A DNA stretch of 5,612 nt from Sphingomonadaceae bacterium (GTDB taxonomy: Bacteria; Pseudomonadota; Alphaproteobacteria; Sphingomonadales; Sphingomonadaceae): positions 1-5,612 of the forward strand of contig CANFIV010000124.1 in the NCBI GenBank assembly GCA_947446935.1, read 5' to 3'. Shown piece after piece: positions 5,515 through 5,612 of the stretch; within the stretch, counting starts at the first letter, position 1, and every line of letters starts with the position of its first letter. Position numbers and translations under genes: made by a program. The notes under the pieces were generated by a model. It had not been told where the DNA came from. It searched no databases and worked only from the letters and a program-made list of their open reading frames with translations.

Positions 5515-5612
5515 CAGCCGAAGTCCACCGCTGTCCAGTCGCTCGACCAGGCCCGCGTCTGCGGCGTCATCGGCACTTTGGGATCGAACCGGCCGGGCAC
5601 GAGTTCGTATTG
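5514..5612 (-). CDS. 3' end of gene upstream of GMC dehydrogenase, probably small (subunit-3-like) partner
   Basis: The last 32 codons of an open frame entering from the right edge, ending in WSSDWTAVDFG and a TGA at 5516-5514 that shares one base with the ATG of the GMC gene. The visible residues (YELVPGRFDPKVPMTPQTRAW) are hydrophilic and proline-rich, as expected at the end of a soluble or periplasmic subunit. In bacteria of this kind, a GMC gene of this branch is very often preceded by a gluconate 2-dehydrogenase subunit-3 family gene with a Tat signal, which would carry the dehydrogenase through the membrane. That identification rests on position and coupling; the visible piece is too short to prove it. 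Confidence 0.62.
   Translation of the reverse strand, partial: QYELVPGRFDPKVPMTPQTRAWSSDWTAVDFG

Overview
The window looks like chromosomal DNA of an alphaproteobacterium, most likely a sphingomonad (Sphingomonadales). This is inferred from three things: high GC with strong GC3 bias in most genes (a hand count of 1801-1860 gives 75% GC), a PEPxxW-type PEP-CTERM surface protein, and a GMC oxidoreductase preceded by a small partner gene. No RNA gene, CRISPR array, insertion sequence or complete mobile element is visible.

Layout, left to right. (1) Positions 1-691, minus strand: the N-terminal 230 codons of a DHA2 (EmrB/QacA-like) drug-efflux MFS transporter that runs off the left edge. (2) 692-884: a divergent intergenic region with a plausible sigma70 promoter for the minus-strand gene and an operator-like pair of direct repeats. 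(3) 885-2108, plus strand: a second, 12-helix MFS transporter with a TTG start. (4) 2213-2548, plus strand: a small two-helix membrane protein of unknown function. (5) 2549-2894: a gene-free stretch with two tandem hairpins near its left end and an inverted-repeat cluster near its right end. (6) 2895-3569, plus strand: an exported PEP-CTERM protein with a low-GC body and a more GC-rich C-terminal sorting tag. (7) 3570-3822: a convergent intergenic region with several hairpins, including a good intrinsic terminator for the minus-strand operon. (8) 3823-5514, minus strand: a complete FAD-dependent GMC dehydrogenase. (9) 5514-5612, minus strand: the last 32 codons of the gene upstream of it, whose stop overlaps the GMC start; probably the small (subunit-3-like) partner.

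How the genes may work together. The two MFS genes are divergent and could share control. The GMC gene and its upstream partner form a translationally coupled operon that probably oxidises a sugar or polyol and passes electrons to the respiratory chain. A C-x5-C-x3-C motif in the GMC protein suggests a built-in iron-sulfur cluster. The PEP-CTERM protein needs an exosortase encoded elsewhere. I see no wholly new system. The more interesting points are the compositional island around the PEP-CTERM gene, the inverted-repeat cluster in front of it, the cysteine motif of the dehydrogenase, and the interlocking hairpins in the convergent intergenic region.
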